Assembly: GCA_013054445.1 (NCBI GenBank)
Contig: JAAMPI010000117.1
Span: 1-64,000 of the forward strand
Direction of reading: 5' to 3'
DNA length: 64,000 bases
Source of the DNA: Cudoniella acicularis
Taxonomy: Eukaryota; Ascomycota; Leotiomycetes; Helotiales; Helotiaceae
Within the stretch, counting starts at the first letter, position 1. Each line of letters starts with the position of its first letter. Position numbers and translations under genes: made by a program. Below the pieces are notes generated by a model. The model saw nothing but the letters and a program-made list of their open reading frames with translations, was not told the DNA's origin and searched no databases. Shown piece by piece: positions 1 to 13,282 of this stretch.

Positions 1-341
1 CGGTGTCTTGGTAGTATATTAGAAGAATTTAATATGTGAATATTAATCTAGTAGTTCCTTAGTGACTACTTAACTCTCAACACTAGGCATAATAATGTGG
101 ATAGTTACTGCTAAAATGTGATTAGGAATTAGGAATCATATCCGCGAATAACTAAATTCAGTACGTTCAAGCACTGAAAACGAAATGGCTTAAGAGAAAT
201 TGTTTACTTGCAGATTATTCTTTCCACTATCAAGAATTTAAAGAAAAGGGGATTAAGCTTTTCTGAAAAGGCATCTAAAAATCCAGGCGCGAGTGAAAAG
301 GGGGCAGACTACCCCGTCCGGTTATCACAAATCCTCCAACC
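1..341. other. Window edge, no gene seen
   Basis: AT-rich sequence before the 3' end of the esterase pseudogene. The only open frame, on the plus strand from about 208, has no family resemblance and overlaps the pseudogene tail. I see nothing I can support here. Confidence 0.5.
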
Positions 342-2066
<1,725 letters not shown>

Positions 2067-3161
2067 TTCGTAGAAGAAAGGACGTTTACCTAGAAGAGAT
2101 GGGTATATGGCTGAGAACTTCACTTCCACTGAAGGCAAGGGACCTTGATGTAGAAATTCTACTTGGATGGAGTAGATTCCGACATGGATTTGTAACTTAA
2201 AAACTTCCCCATACTCGGGAACGTCACTTAAAACCGTGAAGATTTGCAGTGCCGACCCTGTTAGAACTTGCGCTAACTTAGATGCCAGCATACGCGCTAC
2301 CACTTGGCTAGATATTCAGGAACTGTTAAGACTCATACGTTAGAATCACATGACTTATCCTTTAGGCTTAGCTTCGTACAATTTGTACTTAAATGCTTAC
2401 TCAATTGAGTCCTTCTCAACGATCTTGATAGGAACGGATGGGGTCTTGCTCATAGCAGAAAGCTGAATATAATAATATGTGCATAGACAAAATCATCATT
2501 GTAATTGCACCTATTAGGAATAAATCAAACCACGTTGCTAAAATATGACTACTCATAAAATGGCAATAATGCTGAAGAACTTCCCGTTGCCACTTGGGAA
2601 CTGGATCAATACAAGGGATAGAGGATGGGGTTGACAAATTGAGGGGTTAGATGTAGAGCTTGTTGATCGCCGCGGCTTCTACCCGTTTCCCCACATTTAC
2701 CCCACACTAATTGAAGTGCCGATCCCTCAAAAACACTTGCCCTTTCTTAATTTTGCGTGTCTTCCAAACCTCGGCAGCTCGGCCGCTAGTTGATTGGATG
2801 ATATTGCAGTGGTTAGATGTGGGATATCCCCGAAGAAATTGGCCTTTCAAGTTGGATACCAGACGAAATCTCAACTGGGGAAGTCTTAGAAGCAGGCTGT
2901 TTTCGACTTGCTGGAGCGGAAGCAGATCCTCGATCTAGAAAATACTCCACCTTGAAAGCTCCCACAACACCTTCCAATACCAAACTGTAATGCTGCCTTT
3001 CTGAGATAGATTTGATAACACCTGAGTATAAAGATGCTCACAGAACTGTTCATACAGAAAGAAGCAGTTCAAACTTACTTTGACTCACACATCCATCTAT
3101 GATTCGCAGTTTGGAAGGAGTCATTTCATTTGCAGAACCATTGTTATATTTTTAAGGAGCA
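2067..3161. other. Intergenic region, about 1.1 kb
   Basis: Upstream of the esterase pseudogene and downstream of the agmatinase gene. Short frames occur, for example a 73-codon minus frame at 2416-2637 with one hydrophobic stretch. None has introns, homologous motifs or codon bias that I can support. Confidence 0.4.
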
Positions 3162-4808
3162 TCAAGCTTTCGGCCTCCTGACAGGAACGTGAACCTAGAA
3201 TAAGGAAATCAGTCACAAATTCAAATAAATCTCGTTTAGGAAAGGCCCAAAAGGGTATTGGGTGCATTGAAAGACCTACCATCCAATGGAGAATCTCATA
3301 TACGATCTGGGCAACAGCAATCCCAGTTGTTTCTGCGGCATTGTCGTATATCGGTGTAAACTCGACCACGTCAGAACCAACAATTTTCAATCCTGCATCA
3401 GATAGGCCCTTGATTATTGCCAAGAGCTGGAAAAAAAAAAGTCAGCTCTATTCGGCGATAGAATACCGGTTGAAACTCGCCTCTCTTGTCGTCCAACCTC
3501 CTGGCTCGATTGTGCCAGTAGCTGGAGCAAATGCTGGGTCTAGAACATCGATATCTACACTGAGATAAACAAACTCATCGCCAACCGTTTTGATAATTCT
3601 CTCAATGACTTTGTCTACGCCGAGTTTATCCAGCTCTCGTGCACGAATATAGCTGAAACCGCACCGCAAATCATTATCGAGATCAAAATGTCGGTCGAAC
3701 AACGCGCAGCGAGACCCAAGATGCATATTGCTATTGTTCGACAGTAAGCCTTCTTCGTGAGCGATGTGAAGCATTGTTCCATGGTTGATATCAGAGTACT
3801 TTGACACGCCTCCTCCAAGTTGTTTTGGATCCCAGGTATCCTAACCGTTGTTAGAAGGGTGATTCTCTGAAAGTTACAAGTTTGGCTCGATTCTTTGTTG
3901 AATGGGGTAGCGTACTAGATGGCTATCAAAATGAAGCACTGCTACTCTTCCCCATGTTGAGTGGAGGGCGCGAAGTATGGGGAGAGCTAAGCTGTCAGAA
4001 TTGCCATAGCCGGTACCGCCAAACACTCACTGATTGTGTGATCTTCAAACAAATTAGCACTGCTTTTCGAAAAAGACAGTCGATAGGTTAAAAGATTTTG
4101 CCAACCATTTACAGGAGGGCTCAAGGGGACGGAACGGAAAAAATAGGTTGCTTACCACCTCCGATAGTAATAAGGCGTACTGCATCTGCAGCAGATTCGT
4201 TCTTTGGTTGCAGCCGATTGATAGCTTTCATGCCTTGCTCTAGCTCTTGGATTGCAACTAGTTTATCGAATGGGGTGTTTTCAATGTCGCCACAGTCTGT
4301 GACTTTGGCCCAGTCGCGCAAGGGATTGACCCCGCCGTGGTCCATGCTGTTTCCCGCATTAGCACCATGCAGTTGAACCTAATTCCAAAACATACTCCCA
4401 TCCCCATGCAGGATCAAACCTTCGGGCTCCCTGTCGGGCTCCATTCGGGCCAAATCTCGCCCCGGGTCGATAGGAGACGCCTAGATCAAAAGGATGGCCA
4501 ACAACACCAATATCAAAAGTCCTAGTGTTCTCAGATTTTGTGCATTGGGTGTAGTCTAGATGAGCGAAGGTTCCCAGCCCTGCGTATACGATATCTTCAT
4601 CAAAATCGCGGTTTCGATATGCTGGGGGTAAGGTGTCGGGCTCCTGGTGAGCGAGGACACCGGTTTTGCGCCCATATATAGATGATTGGATGAAGTTTAG
4701 AGGCTTCTCGGGATTTCCCAGCACTTTCTGGGAAACTAGCTCGTCTGGGTTGTCTCCCGAGACCGCTGAGTAACTCAGAGCCAACAGCAAGAACAATTGA
4801 GAGAGCAT
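3162..4808 (-). CDS. Secreted agmatinase/arginase-family ureohydrolase
   Basis: A 408-residue product in seven exons: 4808-4396, 4346-4156, 4042-4031, 3986-3916, 3840-3481, 3426-3280 and 3194-3162. The exon lengths sum to 409 codons. It begins with a signal peptide (MLSQLFLLLALSYSAVSG), so it is probably secreted or vacuolar. The binuclear manganese site of the ureohydrolase family is complete: GGDHTIT, HFDSHLDTWD and SVDIDVLDPAFAPATGT, followed by EPGGWTTREL and the GSDVVEFTPIYD block. The family hydrolyses guanidino compounds such as agmatine to urea; the exact substrate cannot be read from sequence. Two splicing features are odd. Exon 3 is only 12 nt and encodes the DHTI core, and intron 5 has a GC donor (GCGAGT at 3480). 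Both are needed to keep the conserved frame. No sign of decay. Confidence 0.9.
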
Positions 4809-5578
4809 GACTTGAAAAATGAAATGAGGAAAGACTCAAGAGAAGGGGGACGTTCAAGGTTATATATGTGCAACAGAGATGTTGACGATCAAATCTTGGT
4901 CGCTCGGGCTGCGGAGAGAAAGTCTTAAGATAAGAACCTAACCGAATGAAGAAGGTCTAGCCGGGAATGGAAAGGTACTAGGCTTTTCGTCCAAGGTCCA
5001 AGGTCCAAGGTCCAAGCTCCAAGACCCAAACTCCATGTTGCAACATTTTCTTCATCAACACCATGCCCTCGTGTGCGTGCTGCTGTCCCAGTCATCTAAA
5101 TACAGAGTCCTGCGAAGCAGCAGCGGAGTATATATTCTACCGTATTACCAGTTGATATTGTTTGAGATGCGCACCCCCAGTCGAACTCAGCCAATGGAAA
5201 TCATTGTTACCCCCCGCGCCTGTCAGCCATGGCTTTCTGCATAGAGATGGGGGCTATTGGGGGCCATTTTCTCCGCGCCTTCGAATCGGGATTTTCGATG
5301 CTGGTGAACTGGCAAAGCCTTAAAATCTTCCCCGCTCCCCATTGGACTGGAGTACGACCGTGCAAGTGCCACTGGATCAGCACTAAGATTGTGTTGCGGT
5401 GTGATGTTGCTACAGTCACGCAACAGTGAAAGTGTGTATTTCTTACACCGCTGGAGCCTTGACAGCCTTGACAGCCTCTTAATCTTTCTCCTTTAATCCC
5501 ATATCAATTGACCTTTCCACAAATTATCTACCATCACAGAACTTTAGGAAATCATAGCACAACCGTTGAGCTGCAACA
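4809..5578. other. Divergent intergenic region, agmatinase and calpain genes
   Basis: Shared 5' region of the agmatinase (-) and calpain (+) genes. It holds a short tandem repeat near 4989-5016. Overlapping open frames on both strands around 5207-5429 are mirror images without family resemblance, so I do not call them genes. Confidence 0.4.
4989..5016. repeat. GTCCAAG tandem repeat, about 4 copies
   Basis: Four near-perfect heptamers of GTCCAAG, followed by degenerate copies (CTCCAAG, ACCCAA), lie about 180 bp upstream of the agmatinase start. It may be only a slippage microsatellite. Confidence 0.7.
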
Positions 5579-8500
5579 ATGCTACCCCACCGCCAACGCC
5601 AGCCTCGAACCAACAGAGCAGAAAAGGCGGAGAAAGCAGCGAAAGCCGAGAAGGCTGGGGAGGCAGAAGCTGAAGGAAGTGTCTGCTCTTCGAACAGCTC
5701 CCGAAATGCTAAAGGGGCGAAGGAGACGCCTATGATTCTCATGGCAGCTCCTCCTGCAAAGAAGCCCAAGCACCAATCGCCCCAAGACGCCATCGACGAG
5801 TTCTGGGCTAAGTTTGACAGCAAGACTCCAGGCAGAGGTAGGCTACCAATCTTCTCAATTAAAATCATGCTAATCGTTCAAACATCACAGCCACGACTAT
5901 CCTCCCTACGAATAAGTTCACCAAGGAAGCTGGCAAGAAATCACCCAAAGGAGTAGTCGAAGGGGAAAACGCCGTTTCGTCGTACGAGGAGGCAGCCAAA
6001 ATATGCAAGGAGAAAGTCGAGAAGATTGTTAAGGAGTGCCGACGTGTCAACCAGAAATATGTGGACAACCATTTTAATATCGAATTCGACTTGAAATGGG
6101 GAAAGAAAGATTGCCTCATGATGCTCTCGGACTCATCAGAGAATGCCAACTCGTATTTTGATCCTCTCCCAGGATCTGTGAAGAGAGTTGGTGACATCTT
6201 TGATAACCCCAAATTTTTCGTTGAAGGCGCCACGGCAAATGATATTCGGCAGGGTCGAGATGGTGACTGCTGGTTCATGGCAGCATTGTGCACACTCGGA
6301 AATAAGCCTGGTCTTATTGAAAAAGTCTGCGTTGCAAGAGATGAGCAGGTCGGAGTCTATGGTTTCGTCTTTTACAGAGATGGCGAATGGATATCTGAAA
6401 TTATTGATGATAAGCTCTACCTGATCAAGCCTGACTACGATGAGAGTTGGGAGGAACGTAATATGATTGAGGATCGTCAAAGAATTGATTCCGAGGAAGA
6501 TTATCGAAAGATATATCAGGTTTGTTACACGTCCGAAATCTTTCTTCTCAATCAGACAACATCGCTGACTTGCTACGCAAGACTAATTCTGGTGCACTCT
6601 ACTTCGCCCAATGTGAGGATCCGAATGAGACGTGGCTCCCACTGATGGAAAAGGCGTATGCTAAAGCACACGGAGTACGTTGAGTGACCCGTCAATTTCT
6701 AAATTTTGCTTGATATGAGACATCCGCCACCCGGCATTTTTAACTACTGTCAATTGACGGTGGTGTTATGCATTTAGTTGCACTGCGGCTGACAATTTAC
6801 AGGATTATGCTGCTATTGAGGGTGGCTGGACGGGCGAAGGACTCGAAGATTTGACCGGCGGCGTTACCACTGAACTTCTCTCCACCGACATCCTGGATAA
6901 GGAATATTTTTGGAATGAGGAGCTTATGAAAGTCAATAAGGATTTCCTCTTCGGTTGCTCTAGCAGTCTTTTCTGGGGCAGGGGGTACAGGAAAGGAATT
7001 TATGAAGGGCATGCTTACTCTATTATGAAATGCGTGGAGATTGACAAGAAACGGCTGTGCCTCCTTAGGAATCCCTGGGGAGAAGGAGAGTGGACAGGCG
7101 CTTGGAGTGAGTGCTTTGGAATTATTTCGTACTCTTACTAACATCTTCTAGGTGATGGAAGCAAGGAATGGACTCCGGAATGGATGCAAAAGCTTGAACA
7201 TCGCTTTGGGGATGATGGGGCGTTCTGGATGTCGTACGAAGACTTGTTGAAAAAATACCAGACCTTCGATCGAACACGATTATTCACGGATGAGTGGAAA
7301 GTCACTCAACAATGGACGTCTGTAACCGTTCCATGGTCCGTCGATTACAATTCAACGAAGTTTTCCTTCACACTCGAGAAAAAAGCCCCAGTTGTCATTG
7401 TTCTTTCTCAGGTTAGTCGAGCCGCCTTCCTGAAACTTGCATTTTCTGTACGATATTAGAAGCTAATTCCTCACAGCTCGATAGTCGTTATTTCTGTGGC
7501 CTTGAAGGGCAATATAGCTTTGACTTGACTTTTAGGGTACACAAAGCCGGCGAGGAAGACTATATCGTTCGCAGCCATGGCAATTACTCTATGTCACGAT
7601 CTGCTACTGCGGAACTTGAGCTCGACGCTGGCGAATACCATGTCTTGATGAAGGTGGAGGCAAACCGCAATGGTTATGCCGCACAGGTCGAGGACGTGGT
7701 TCGCAATAATGCGAAATTGAGAAGAGACAAGCTGTTAAGAATTGGTCTGTCTTATGATTTAGCCCACGCCAAGGGGAAATTTCATGAAACGGATGAAGAG
7801 AAAAAGGCAAGAAAGAAGTTCGAGAGCGCGAAGAAGGCGAAAGAGAAGAAGGAAATGAAGGACAAATTGATGAAGGAGAAGAAGCAACGCAAACATACCG
7901 AGAATCGGGAGAAGAGGAAACAACAAGCTGCCAAAATTAAGAGGAGAGAAAAGAGAAAAGCTAAAGCTAAGAAAGCTGAAAAGGAGAAGTTAGAGAAGGA
8001 GAAATTAGCCAAAGGGGAAGAGGCTAAGAAGGCAGAGGCCAAAGAGGTGCCCACTGAAGGTGAAGCCAAACCCACCGAATCTGCGGAGAAGGATAGCAAA
8101 TCTGATGAAAAGACCATGACGACTGCCCTACCAGAGGCTTCTGAGACAAAACCCACCAAAATTTCTTCCGAAACCCCGAAACCCAGCGACCCACCAGCAT
8201 CGAAATCGGCAAGTTCCGGACCACCTCCACCACCTGGGCCTCCAGGTTCCCGAGGTCCACCACCACTCGGGTCGAGTGGTCCATTCGACGACTCCGACGA
8301 TGATTCTGATATCAACTCGGTGATATCTGACATTTCCTCAACGGCTGTTGAAGATGCTATAGAAGAAGCCGGGTTGGCTGCTAAAGCTGTTGTCCCACCT
8401 CCAATCACCGACGATGATGAAGACGAGTTTCAGAACGGACCCTTGGAATGCCATTGCAGTTATTGGGTTGAGAATCTACTCTAAGGATTCCGGGGTATCG

Positions 8501-8809
8501 GTCAAGGTTATTCGGCCAAGAGAGTGGGAATTGGACGGAGAGAGAAAGCTGGATGTTGATGATTCGGCTGCTGATGCGACGAAGAAGACCGATGAACAAG
8601 TTAAAGAAGGAGAGGAGAAGGAGGGTGAGGGAAAAAAGACCGATGAAAAGGCCAAAACTGACGAGAAAATCGACGAGAAGGTAAGTGAGGAGGCAAAACC
8701 TGATGCTATCGAGAAGAAAGAGGAGAAATCAGAGACTGTAAGTGAAGAGAAGGTCGAATCCAACAAGAAAGAGGAGGAAGGCAGTGAAGGCTCAGGGGTG
8801 ATCGTCTGA
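5579..8809 (+). CDS. Calpain-like cysteine protease, frame broken near the C-terminus
   Basis: Cytoplasmic papain-fold protease of the calpain family, about 960 residues. Introns at 5838-5890, 6520-6581, 6675-6802, 7107-7151 and 7412-7476 all keep frame. The catalytic triad is visible: Cys in GRDGDCWFMAAL (about 6253-6288), His in YEGHAYSIMK (about 7003-7032) and Asn in LLRNPWGEGEW (about 7063-7095). The N-terminal tail is rich in Ala/Glu/Lys. After the protease and a beta-sandwich-like domain comes a long Lys/Glu coiled-coil stretch (about 7790-8090), a proline-rich patch (PPPPPGPPG) and an acidic tail. At 8436-8438 the frame DEFQN stops matching and DPWNAIAVIGLRIYSKD continues one frame over, which implies one extra G. 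The tail is then open to the stop at 8809. This is either a sequence error or a truncating mutation that removes about 120 residues but spares the protease domain. Confidence 0.85.
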
Positions 8810-9521
8810 TTTTTCTTATACCCTTTCGCGGTAGCCTGTTGATTATATATAGGCTTTGATATCTTTCTATTTGATAAGAGAGGAGGTAACAATGCTGAAA
8901 CAAAAGCGACAAGGCCTGATTTACCCTTTCATAGCTCTTACCTAAATTGTGGTCTTTTAACCTAGTAGTTATTTAATTATTTTAAAGTGCTTCGTGCTAT
9001 TTTGCAATATGAACCGCTGAAACATTGGAAGGCAGTGGCACGGATGAATGAATGCTCGTGATGTATCTGTTTTTTATCGCACCCGCAAAGTCATATGGAT
9101 TCAAAATTCCTGTTTTATTAAGAATTTATTCAGTCCTTTACTAGAAGTTTTAACACCATTCAGTTAAGTGTTCTTCGTTTGTGCTTAGGTGACCCGACAA
9201 AAGGGGGTTTGCGGCAATCGGGCATTTTACAAGAGGAGAAGAGACACAGATTAGAAAGAATTTTATCAGGAAATTATTTTTGTAGTTAATAATTATACAG
9301 TCTATTCTATTCTAGATCTTGTCATTATACTCCGCTCTACCTATAAGTGGAGTTTTAGCTCATCCTATAAATTCGCTCATGTCTAACAGACAGAAAATGC
9401 AGCAAAAAGCCAAGAGAAAACCCAACAGCTCTAAAAGCAACACCAGCAATGCACAAAAACCACAATCCAACCTACGCCTATCCTCCATGTATATATCCCA
9501 TGAGTATTTACCACTCACTCC
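8810..9521. other. Convergent 3' intergenic region
   Basis: AT-rich spacer between the ends of the calpain (+) and MFS transporter (-) genes. It presumably holds both polyadenylation regions. No motif, repeat or additional gene can be supported. Confidence 0.4.
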
Positions 9522-11386
9522 TCAAGCAGCACCACCAGCCACGACCTTCCCCTTCAAATTCCTCCACTTACTCAAAACACTAACAATAACCGCAACGCCC
9601 GAACTTGCAATCGCAATCGCATACGCGACCTTGAGTCCGCTCATATACGCCAAAATAACACCCGGCACGACATCCGGTGAAAAGTGACTCCTGATCTCAG
9701 TAACACCTACGCTGATGACCACACTTGAATCGACGCTCGGCGCATATTTAGGCAGGTTTCCAACTAAGGTATTTGCGAAGCCGACTTGCCCCGCAGAAAC
9801 GAAGAAGGCACCGCCGATGGTCTGGCAGAAGAGAACCATGGCTGTGACAGAGGAAAGATCGGAGGGTTCGACGACAGCTTGGGCAGCGATGATGGGGACT
9901 TGGAAGGCCCCTCCGATACCAAGACCTGCTAGCACTTGGAAGCCTATCCAGTGCCCGGAGCTGGAAGTTGTGTCGAGGGTGTAGAGGAGACCGCAGCCGA
10001 CTGTTGCGAGCACGGATCCGATGACCATCCAGGGAATGAAATGGCCGTTGGCAGATATCATGGAACCTGACGTGATGGTAGAGAGCACGACGGCAATGAT
10101 GAGGGGTAGGTTACGGATACCTGATTGGGCGGCGGAAACTCCAGAGACGACTTGGAAGTAAATGGGGAGGTAGTATAGGAGAAGGAAGAAGCCTCCGCCG
10201 AGGAAGAAGATGAATGCCATTCCGACGGAGATGGTGCGATCTTTGAGGAGGCGTCCGACGATCATGGCGCGCTCGCCTTGGAAGTATTCAACGACGCAGA
10301 AAGCGATGAAGATCAGGACGAAGCCGACGAGGGTGCCGATGACGCTGGAGTCTGACCAAGGTTTCGTTTGGCCACCCCATTGGAGAGCGAGAATATAGCA
10401 TACGATTGCGGCCATGATCGTAAACGTGCCAGGGAGATCCATCTGCAGGATTTTTTCCTTGAGGCTTGCTGGCGCGGGGACGGCTTGCGAGGGAGTCGTG
10501 AAGAAGAGGAGAATAATGGCTGCGGAGAGACCGCCAATTGGGAGGTTAATGTAGAAGCACCATCTCCATGTGACTTTATCTGCGAAGACTCCACCGAGAA
10601 GAGGGCCGACAACACTAGCCAAGCCGTAAGCTGCTCCCATGAGTCCTGTGTATGCTGCTCGTTGCGCAGGTGGTGCCGAGAAGGCAATGATTGTGTATGC
10701 TCCTGAGGCGATTCCAGCTCCTCCTAGACCTGCGATGGCTCGTCCAACAATTAGGGCTGTGCTATTTGGTGCTACTCCTTTTCGGTTGTTAGCGAGATAC
10801 TATATATAGGATAACAGGGCTACTGACCACAGATGAGACTACCAAGCTCAAAGACGAAGATAGACATCAAAAAGGTAATCTTTAAGGGGAAATATTTGTA
10901 TGCTTTTCCCCATGTTGACTGAAAGGCCCCGACTGTAAGGAAAAAAGCAGAACCATACCATCCGACTAAATCGAGTCCTTGGAATTCGTCTGTGATTTTA
11001 GGAATGGCCGTTGCTACAATGGTCATATCAAGCGAAACCTAGTATTGTTAGTCGAATTTCGAATTGGTTTTGGAGAGGGTACTCACGAGAAAAATGCTAA
11101 GCAGCAAAGACATAACGATCAAAATTAGACGTCCTTTTGCTGGGTATTCTCCTAAGTCCTCCTCTGGCCCAGCAGAAGTCTCCTTAGTTGACCCCTCTTC
11201 ATTGTCGGTTGATGAATCTTCGAGATTCTTGTTTTCTTTGCTGAGAGATGGGCGAGGAGAGGGCGATATGCTTCTCCCAGGCTCCCTATCCCCCGCGAGG
11301 GTTACCGATCGCGAGTCGACGTCAATCATGTCTGTAATAAGAGGATGTTCCAGGCTGAGAATAAAAAGGGAATGATTATTCAACAA
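9522..11386 (-). CDS. MFS multidrug/toxin efflux transporter, 14-TM type
   Basis: Integral plasma-membrane drug:H+ antiporter of the DHA2-like (14-TM) fungal group, which exports xenobiotics or secondary metabolites. Two short introns (near 11041-11085 and 10794-10838) splice in frame, joining LLLSIFL to [15 protein letters not shown] and SLICG to [14 protein letters not shown] Ser/Glu-rich cytoplasmic N-terminus of about 80 residues precedes the first helix. The signature motifs are the [11 protein letters not shown] stretch of TM1, the [10 protein letters not shown] region, antiporter motif C as [12 protein letters not shown] (about 10590-10630), and [14 protein letters not shown] run of further hydrophobic helices follows to the C-terminal KWRNLKGK. 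The start at 11386 is the longest; an in-frame ATG at 11329 (MIDVDS) is an equally good choice. No neighbouring biosynthetic genes indicate a substrate. Confidence 0.9.
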
Positions 11387-12532
11387 GTAAATGAAGACTC
11401 GTAAGGAAGTGCGGGTTGCTGGTTGAAGTGAAGTAAAAAGATGAAGCTGACAGGCAACGCATTTATCTTATATCCATTCCCCACACTGCGGACGAAAAAA
11501 TAAAAACTCCGCTCGACTACGGACGGACGTGGACTTACGCCATAAGAGCCAGTATGACTCTTCACGGACATGATTCTCTCCTGCTTACGAAATAGTGGAA
11601 ACGCTATATCAAATCTGCAACGTGTGAAATATCAAAACAAAGTTGCTGGACAGGGGTCAAAGCACTAGCTCCTGCAGATAAAAGGACTTAGGGTTGTCAG
11701 AACGCTACCTCCCCCCCGTATCTGCTCTTCCGAGTGCAAGGGTCCGGAGATATCGAGGGTTTGCCCCATTGTGGCAGGGCTTTCGCACGGAAAGGACCCA
11801 GTATCGTGCTGTTTCAGCCAATGAGAGGTGTGCGGGAGACGGTGGATTATCGCGATAGGCTCCAGCTAGCTTTGTAAGCCTTCCGCCTTCGCGGCGGTCG
11901 AAGTTGCTGAGAGCTGACTGGCTGACAAAACGACTAAGCATGATGAGTCGAAGTGAGGAATGGTGATGGTGTTTTGCAGTATCGATTTTCCACCGAACGC
12001 GGCGGAGAACTCGTCCGCATTATTATTCAGCATCAAGGGTCAGGGTCAATATTCCCCTTTCCTGTAGCGAGTATGGTCATAGCTTATCAATAATGTCCCT
12101 AACCTCTTCTTCGTGCTGCAAAGACTTCGATTGGAGCATTTTAGCCTCAAACCACTTTACTTTATAAGCATGTACTAGACTACCAGTACTTACTGGCCCA
12201 CCAATTTTCAAGTTTATTTTGTGACACGGGATATGATGATTGCGTATTTGAGCCGTGTTCTTTGGTGCATCGCTGAATTTTCGTCCGACATTTCGTCCAC
12301 GTCCTATCGTGCTTCATTCTGCAATGGCATCGCAAACGCATCGCGATCAAAAATATTTGAGGTCAGATTTCAAATCAAATTCTCCGCAGTGAATTCAAAA
12401 TTTAGAAATTTGCCGCGAATGGCCATGAAAGGCATGGGAAAGTTTTGAAAAGGTTGTGACTGTCTCCTGTTGAGCAGCAAGTACCCCCATTCCAAAAGGG
12501 GAGTAAGGGCCCCAAAATTGTGCCTTCTCTTC
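11387..12532. other. Intergenic region, about 1.1 kb
   Basis: Upstream of the MFS gene. It contains a GC-rich patch near 11700-11990 with open frames on the minus strand (for example 11705-11941) that lack motifs or splice structure. I see no supported gene. Confidence 0.35.
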
Positions 12533-12803
12533 TCAGTGCTCTTGGGCAGCAACGGCTTCTTCCGGCGTGAAATACTCTTTCAAATCACTTTTGGAAGCAG
12601 CGCCCTGTGTTCGGCTGAATTCCTCATTTGATAAAAACGTGCTCTTTCCCCTCCGGGCGAAGCAAACCCATTCGCACCTGCAGCTGTTAATGTCTGTCGC
12701 TGAATGCTGCTAAGCCTCCAGGGCTCCCTCAGGTAGCTTACCAATATGACATGGGACTCCGTGACCGAAAGCTGACCTCCGTCTGCCCTTCTTCAGTTCT
12801 CAT
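12533..12803 (-). CDS. Small spliced gene, conserved-looking 68-residue protein
   Basis: Not recognised as a named family. Exon 1 (12803-12742) and exon 2 (12677-12533) flank a 64-nt intron with a canonical GTAAGC donor, a CATTAACAG-like branch region and a CAG acceptor. The joined frame is 69 codons with no internal stop and has coding-like composition: a basic Cys/Trp-rich middle (YWCEWVCFARRGKSTF) and an acidic tail (EYFTPEEAVAAQEH). The frame also stays open for about 25 codons upstream of the first ATG, back to a TGA near 12880, and reads plausibly there (TIDWKELAALSFG). The true start may therefore be further upstream, or the gene may have lost its 5' end. I infer a real small gene from splice geometry and composition only. 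Confidence 0.45.
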
Positions 12804-13282
12804 TCGTATTGAACCAAAACTGAGGGCGGCAAGTTCCTTCCAATCAATAGTGGGTAGCCCTTTTAAGGTGCATCAAACGTGCGCTTGAAGAGGATTGCAT
12901 TCATGACGACCGCTAGGCTTCTATCAATGTTGCAAAGCAGCTGGGTTCAAGCATTCGACAATTCAAGAGATGGAAAGCGGAGACAGTAAGTTCCCATTTC
13001 TCGCGAGTTCGCTGTCAGTCTCGACTCTGCATTTATTAAAGTTTTTTTTTAAGAGAATGGTTGGACAACAACACGGGAGTATTATATCACTTAAATCTCG
13101 AATCAATGTGTTTTCCAAAAATTCTTTGTTACTGTTTTAATTCTTTTTGGTTCATGTATTATATGTTAAAAAAAGAGGGTACTCATATAAGGAGTTGCGA
13201 ATGTAATAATGGGAGTTCATGCTGATCATTTTAGAGTGTTGAGGAAGAGACAGAAATAGTCTTGAGTCCATCCACCCATCAT
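12804..13282. other. Intergenic region
   Basis: A plus-strand ATG at 12903 opens 28 codons up to a GTAAGT at 12987, but no convincing downstream exon follows. The rest is AT-rich. No gene is supported. Confidence 0.35.

Noticed and set aside
2416..2637. 73-codon minus frame with a hydrophobic segment
   Set aside because: No signal for a real gene beyond length; lies in intergenic DNA without splice or motif evidence.
5207..5429. Overlapping frames on both strands before the calpain gene
   Set aside because: Mirror-image open frames without motifs; typical shadows in GC-richer DNA.
12903..12986. Plus-strand first exon MTTARLLSMLQ... ending at GTAAGT
   Set aside because: Downstream acceptors lead into AT-rich sequence with a short unconvincing frame. 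No family resemblance.
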